Shown piece by piece: positions 60,314 through 64,000 of a DNA stretch of 64,000 nucleotides. The number at the start of each line of letters is the position of its first letter. Positions within the stretch are counted from its first letter, which is position 1. Source of the DNA: G963665925 sp963676345. Its GTDB lineage: Bacteria; Bacillota; Clostridia; Peptostreptococcales; Acidaminobacteraceae. The position numbers and the translations under genes are program-made. The notes beneath the pieces are model-generated. The model was given only the letters and a program-made list of their open reading frames with translations. It was not told the DNA's origin and searched no databases. The DNA is taken from contig CAXXTS010000001.1 in the NCBI GenBank assembly GCA_963676345.2, positions 744,001 to 808,000 on the forward strand, given 5' to 3'.

Positions 60314-62209
60314 CTATTTCAGAACCCTGTAATCTTCCTGCCGCTTGGTAATTTTTTGTTCATCAAAATATTCAAGCAGGGCAACCGCATTTTTTCGAGA
60401 GGTTTCAACGAGGTCACGAAACTCTGCTAAACTGACTTTTCCCTCTGTCTCTAAATGTGCCCTGAGCGCTTCCTCACAGTTTTGTACCACTTGACCACTC
60501 ATCCAAATCTTATCACTAAGCTTGATTAACTTGCCAGTAGCGAAGAGTAACTCTAAAAGTGCCTTATCCTTTTTACCTATACCCAGCTTTTGCTCTGCTT
60601 CACTAACTGCAGGTGGTTTTGTACCGCACAAACTATAAAAATCTGTGATTTTATCCATTTTTTCCTGTTGCTTTGGACTCAAACTGATTTCAAAGGCGTC
60701 AAGTGCTGCAGTCGCGCCAGAAATACGCATGACGCCACGCTGAACAAACTGATCAAATATAATATCCGCCGACTTACCTTTTACCCCTGTCAGGGCCTTG
60801 TTACGCAGCTCTTCTTTAGGCATGCCCGCCTTAAGAGGATTCTTTTCGTGGTATTGATTCAAGAGGGTAATTATATTTGCCTCGATTTGGTCTAGATAAG
60901 ATACATGCACCCATGAACCCGATGGGAATTTGAATGCACTGCCTTCTGATTCCATTTTTTCAAGATGGGCCTGAACCAGATCAAATGCCAGTCCAGATTG
61001 ACCCGCAATATCTTCTATCGATGGAAAATCAGAACTCATTTTAAATAGGCTTCCATCAACTATCAGTGCAGGGTCACCTTCTAATTTCATCATTAAGTCA
61101 TCTAGAATCTCTTCTTTAAAACGCTTATGTTTCATGGCATTGGGGTCCAAAATTTTCCCGCCACCAACTGTAAGCAGCGGCGAATAGAGTCTGACTACAA
61201 AACGGTCTCCATACTTACACGCTGTTTTGTCTTCAAGTCGCAGCTGTGCCAGACAACGCTCACCTGGCTCAAGCGCTTCTCGGTCAAGTAGAACGATTCT
61301 ACACAGGACTTCTTTTGTTCCCTGGTATAGGCGAAGACGCGTCCAGTTTTCTAATGGTCTAGGTGCCGACTTCAAGAGTGAAAACTCCACATCAAGCATC
61401 ATCGTGGATTTCATTGTATCTGCTTTTGCCAGCACATCGCCGCGATGGAGCTGCCCCTTGCTGACACCTGTCAAATTTAGTGCAACACGTTGACCCGCAT
61501 GCGCTTCAGATACATCTATATTATGGTTTTGAATTTTACGTATTCTAACTTCTCGCCCCTCAGGATAAACAACCAAACTGTCATCTTGTGAAATACACCC
61601 TTCAACAAGCGTCCCCGTAATAACTGTACCTACACCCTGAAGGCTGAACACCCGGTCAATCGGTAGACGCGTAGGTATATGGTCTGGCTTGTCTTCAACA
61701 TTTAAGGCCATATGATCAATTTCGCTTATAAGCATATCCAGTCCAGCCCCAGTCACTGAGGATACTGGAATCATAGGCTGTCCCTCTAAGAAGGTGCCTA
61801 CCAAATGTTCTTTAACATCTTCTTTTACAAGTTCAATCATGTCTTCATCTACAAGGTCGCTTTTAGTCAGTACGACGATGCCACGCTTTACTTCAAGCAT
61901 ATTTAAAATATCAAGATGCTCCTGGGTTTGCGGCATAACACCTTCTTCAGCAGATACGACCAGCAGTACAATGTCAATACCACTCACACCTGCCAGCATG
62001 TTTCTTATAAATTTTTCATGCCCGGGTACATCGACAATACCCGCGCGTTTTTTGCTGGGCAAATCAAAAAATGCAAATCCTAGGTCGATTGTAATGCCGC
62101 GTTTTTTCTCTTCCGCCCACCGGTCTGGTTCAATACCGGTAAGTCTTCTAATGAGAGCACTCTTCCCATGATCTATATGTCCGGCCGTGCCGATGACTAC
62201 ATTTGTCAT
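60314..62209 (-). CDS. selB: Selenocysteine-specific elongation factor SelB
   Basis: SelB brings Sec-tRNA-Sec to UGA codons that are followed by a SECIS hairpin. The 631-residue product starts TNVVIGTAGHIDHGKSALI, an EF-Tu-like GTPase domain, with the DVPGHEKFIRNMLAG and LTKSDLVD elements, then beta-barrel domains and four C-terminal winged helices that bind SECIS. The ATG at 62209 is correct: SelA ends TAA at 62211-62213 and GGAGG in its last codons serves selB; the upstream ATG at 62227 lies inside selA. It follows selA directly in one operon with probable selD. Confidence 0.96.
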   Translation of the reverse strand: MTNVVIGTAGHIDHGKSALIRRLTGIEPDRWAEEKKRGITIDLGFAFFDLPSKKRAGIVDVPGHEKFIRNMLAGVSGIDIVLLVVSAEEGVMPQTQEHLDILNMLEVKRGIVVLTKSDLVDEDMIELVKEDVKEHLVGTFLEGQPMIPVSSVTGAGLDMLISEIDHMALNVEDKPDHIPTRLPIDRVFSLQGVGTVITGTLVEGCISQDDSLVVYPEGREVRIRKIQNHNIDVSEAHAGQRVALNLTGVSKGQLHRGDVLAKADTMKSTMMLDVEFSLLKSAPRPLENWTRLRLYQGTKEVLCRIVLLDREALEPGERCLAQLRLEDKTACKYGDRFVVRLYSPLLTVGGGKILDPNAMKHKRFKEEILDDLMMKLEGDPALIVDGSLFKMSSDFPSIEDIAGQSGLAFDLVQAHLEKMESEGSAFKFPSGSWVHVSYLDQIEANIITLLNQYHEKNPLKAGMPKEELRNKALTGVKGKSADIIFDQFVQRGVMRISGATAALDAFEISLSPKQQEKMDKITDFYSLCGTKPPAVSEAEQKLGIGKKDKALLELLFATGKLIKLSDKIWMSGQVVQNCEEALRAHLETEGKVSLAEFRDLVETSRKNAVALLEYFDEQKITKRQEDYRVLK

Positions 62210-62210
62210 T

Positions 62211-63617
62211 TTAGACCTCCTGCTCAAGCGAAGCGAGTGCCTTCGCTACAATTTCGTATTCTCCCGCTTGCAAGGTGCGTGGATCAAACAGAACTTTATC
62301 GTCTTCAACGCGTGCTATCACGGGAATATCATATGCCCTAATACCTGAAATGATTTTATTTGCAGAGTATTTTGGATGCTCAAGGGACATCAAGTAAGTT
62401 GGAAGCTTTTCAAGCGGCATAGAGCCCCCCCCCACTTCTGATGCACCTTCAATTTTCTTTATGGTGTACGCCTGTACTTGACCACGAACGGTCTCAATCA
62501 GCAAATCAGCTTCTTGGCTGAGCTGGTCAAGGGGCCTTGTCAGCATATTCAGTGTTGGAATTTCTTTTAAGGCACGTTCCTCGTCTCTATATAATTTCAG
62601 CGTAGCTTCAAGTGCGCATAATGTCATTTTATCAACACGCAGTGCACGTGTTAGATGATTGGCCTTCATAGCATCTATATACGCTTTACGTCCTACAATA
62701 ATACCTGCTTGAGGACCGCCAAGCATCTTATCACCACTAAATGTTACAACATCGGCCCCCGCTGATACAGCTTCTTGGACAGTTGGCTCTTTCGTCAATC
62801 CATATTTTGAAAAATCGACTAGCGAACCGCTTCCAATGTCTTCGACCAGTGGGATCTGATGTTCTTGTGCAAGTGGCGCCAACTCGTCTATTCCCACTTC
62901 CTTTGTGAAGCCTAAAATGCGGTAATTGCTTGTATGGACTTTTAAGAGTACACCTGTGTTTTCAGTGATGGCATTTGCATAGTCTTTCAAGTGGGTTTTA
63001 TTTGTTGTCCCCACTTCAATTAAGTCCGCGCCAGACCACCGCATCACTTCAGGCACCCTGAAGGAACCCCCGATTTCAACGAGCTGTCCTCTTGATACAA
63101 TAGCTTCTTTCCCCTCACAAAGTGTGCTTAGTACCAGCATGACAGCAGCTGCATTATTATTGACAACGAGTGCAGCCTCTGCACCGGTCATTTCACAAAG
63201 TTTGTCTTCAACATGACTGTAACGCAGACCGCGTTTGCCATTTTGAGTGTCAAACTCCAGTGTGGAGTAGTATCCAGCAATTTCATCTAAATGTGTTCCG
63301 ATAGACCTGGTAATGAGAGAACGTCCTAAATTTGTATGGAGTACAACACCCGTTGCATTAACAACCCGTTTAAGATGATACGCTTCTTTTTCGCGCGCCA
63401 TGTTAAGCGCATTTTGAACAATAACATCTTCGTCGATTTCAAATGTGCGCGCTTCTTCTTGCGTGAGCTTTGCAATTTCTTTTCTAACCACATCGATAGA
63501 TTGCCTAACACTATCCACAAGAACTGACCTTGAAAGATCATTAAGATGTGCTTTAACGGTTGTTTTTTCCAGTAATTCATCAACTTTCGGTAATTGGGCA
63601 AATAAATTTTTTTTCAT
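62211..63617 (-). CDS. selA: L-seryl-tRNA(Sec) selenium transferase
   Basis: SelA converts Ser-tRNA-Sec to Sec-tRNA-Sec using selenophosphate and pyridoxal phosphate. The 468-residue product has the N-terminal helical LPKVDELLEK tRNA-binding part, the N-V-T-G-V-V-L-H-T-N-L-G-R region near 90-100 and the PLP-lysine segment TFSGDKMLGGPQAG near residue 297. ATG 63617 (AGGAG 8 nt before it) is preferred to the ATG at 63635, which would carry that site inside. It precedes selB with only a single base between them. Confidence 0.96.
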   Translation of the reverse strand: MKKNLFAQLPKVDELLEKTTVKAHLNDLSRSVLVDSVRQSIDVVRKEIAKLTQEEARTFEIDEDVIVQNALNMAREKEAYHLKRVVNATGVVLHTNLGRSLITRSIGTHLDEIAGYYSTLEFDTQNGKRGLRYSHVEDKLCEMTGAEAALVVNNNAAAVMLVLSTLCEGKEAIVSRGQLVEIGGSFRVPEVMRWSGADLIEVGTTNKTHLKDYANAITENTGVLLKVHTSNYRILGFTKEVGIDELAPLAQEHQIPLVEDIGSGSLVDFSKYGLTKEPTVQEAVSAGADVVTFSGDKMLGGPQAGIIVGRKAYIDAMKANHLTRALRVDKMTLCALEATLKLYRDEERALKEIPTLNMLTRPLDQLSQEADLLIETVRGQVQAYTIKKIEGASEVGGGSMPLEKLPTYLMSLEHPKYSANKIISGIRAYDIPVIARVEDDKVLFDPRTLQAGEYEIVAKALASLEQEV

Positions 63618-63882
63618 TTGTCGCACTCCTAACATATTGGTCTGACCGTTCTAACTGCCAGTTTTCCAGAGTAATTATAACATATTTAACTACAGGTGAT
63701 TCGTTTGCGTGATAAGAAAATCCCCTTTATGACAAAAACGAAAAGAAAAACCTACTATTCCTTAACATTTGAACTGAATAATACATGAAATTGGCAAAAA
63801 TGGCACAGACGTGCATCTAGACAATTTCATAATTCTAAATATTTTAAGGAAAAGCAGGTTTATATAATTTCGGTGACTGTAT

Positions 63883-64000
63883 TTACTTAAATTCTATATA
63901 GACAGATCTTTTCTCAGTGACTTTACCAATCACAGCAAATTCTGTCTTGGTACGCTTGTCCAGCTCATTTAAAAGTGCCTGCGCACTGTCTTCATGAACC
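63883..64000 (-). CDS. Probable SelD (selenide, water dikinase), C-terminal fragment
   Basis: Only the last 38 residues lie in the window, starting VHEDSAQALLNELDK and including the FAVIGKVTEK segment and a TAA stop at 63883-63885. The pattern fits the C-terminal end of a PurM/AIR-synthase-like domain (the xVxxE..xxLLxxL...xVIGxV signature), and the position directly ahead of selA and selB on the same strand makes selD the most likely identity. The fragment alone is too short to prove it. About 265 bp separate it from selA, with no clear terminator. Confidence 0.55.
   Translation of the reverse strand, partial: VHEDSAQALLNELDKRTKTEFAVIGKVTEKRSVYIEFK

Noticed and set aside
1..64000. CRISPR array, prophage or intact insertion sequence
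   Set aside because: No regularly spaced repeats, phage structural genes or transposase were found by eye.

Overview
The window looks like a chromosomal segment of a low-GC, anaerobic, amino-acid-fermenting member of the Clostridia (Firmicutes). The evidence is strong AGGAGG-type ribosome binding sites with some TTG/GTG starts, a serine T-box leader, LytTR and ECF families, a 2-hydroxyacyl-CoA dehydratase-type activator, EutS/EutP, a BKACE-family enzyme, a GerMN-domain protein and a complete selenocysteine decoding set (selC, selB, selA and the end of a probable selD). I cannot name the species. Fusibacter/Acidaminobacter-like relatives would fit, but that is inference. No prophage, rRNA, CRISPR array or intact insertion sequence was found.

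Layout. 0-10 kb: the start of gdhA (cut by the window edge), a giant activase, a hydrolase-TetR pair, plsY, a lipoprotein and a CPBP protease. 10.2-13.1 kb: selC with its own promoter and terminator, followed by an unrecognised two-gene module (a protein with a D...QxK nuclease-like signature and glycine-rich hydrophobic segments, plus a tail-anchored coiled-coil protein) and a 77-aa orphan. 13.2-17.8 kb: a U32 enzyme and an ABC-F ATPase, then 510 bp of non-coding, possibly decayed sequence. 17.8-22.7 kb: a sigma-54 module: PAS-AAA-Fis activator, 36-bp perfect palindrome, -24/-12 promoter, then dehydrogenase, AtoE-type carrier and BKACE, which together suggest oxidation and cleavage of a beta-hydroxy acid. 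23-24 kb: an isolated eutS-eutP pair. 24.3-30.6 kb: a LytSR-type two-component system, an RraA-family protein and a tripartite tricarboxylate transporter (TctABC).

30.9-41.2 kb: a DUF4301 protein, guanine deaminase, an unknown 297-aa protein with a 25-aa acidic candidate ORF behind it, the glycine-betaine transporter OpuA (about 300-nt leader with a terminator directly before the ribosome binding site), an orphan Cache histidine kinase and luxS. 41.3-48.8 kb: an iron-type uptake locus with two Fur-box-like sites, an AraC regulator, an ECF transporter and two ABC half-transporters of the YbtPQ kind. 48.8-49.9 kb: azlCD with a promoter buried in a 32-bp perfect palindrome. 50-56.6 kb: topB with 24-bp tandem repeats at its 3' end, T-box-controlled serA, larA and cspA. 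56.9-60.2 kb: a probable four-gene operon of response regulator, kinase, GerMN protein and a 54-aa protein. 60.3-64 kb: selB, selA and the end of probable selD.

How it works together: SelA/SelB/selC (and probable SelD) would let the cell read UGA as selenocysteine. Glutamate dehydrogenase, serine synthesis, the dehydratase activator and the BKACE module fit amino-acid-based energy metabolism. OpuA, TctABC, AzlCD and the ECF locus import osmolytes, carboxylates and probably metallophores, while AzlCD belongs to a branched-chain amino acid export family.
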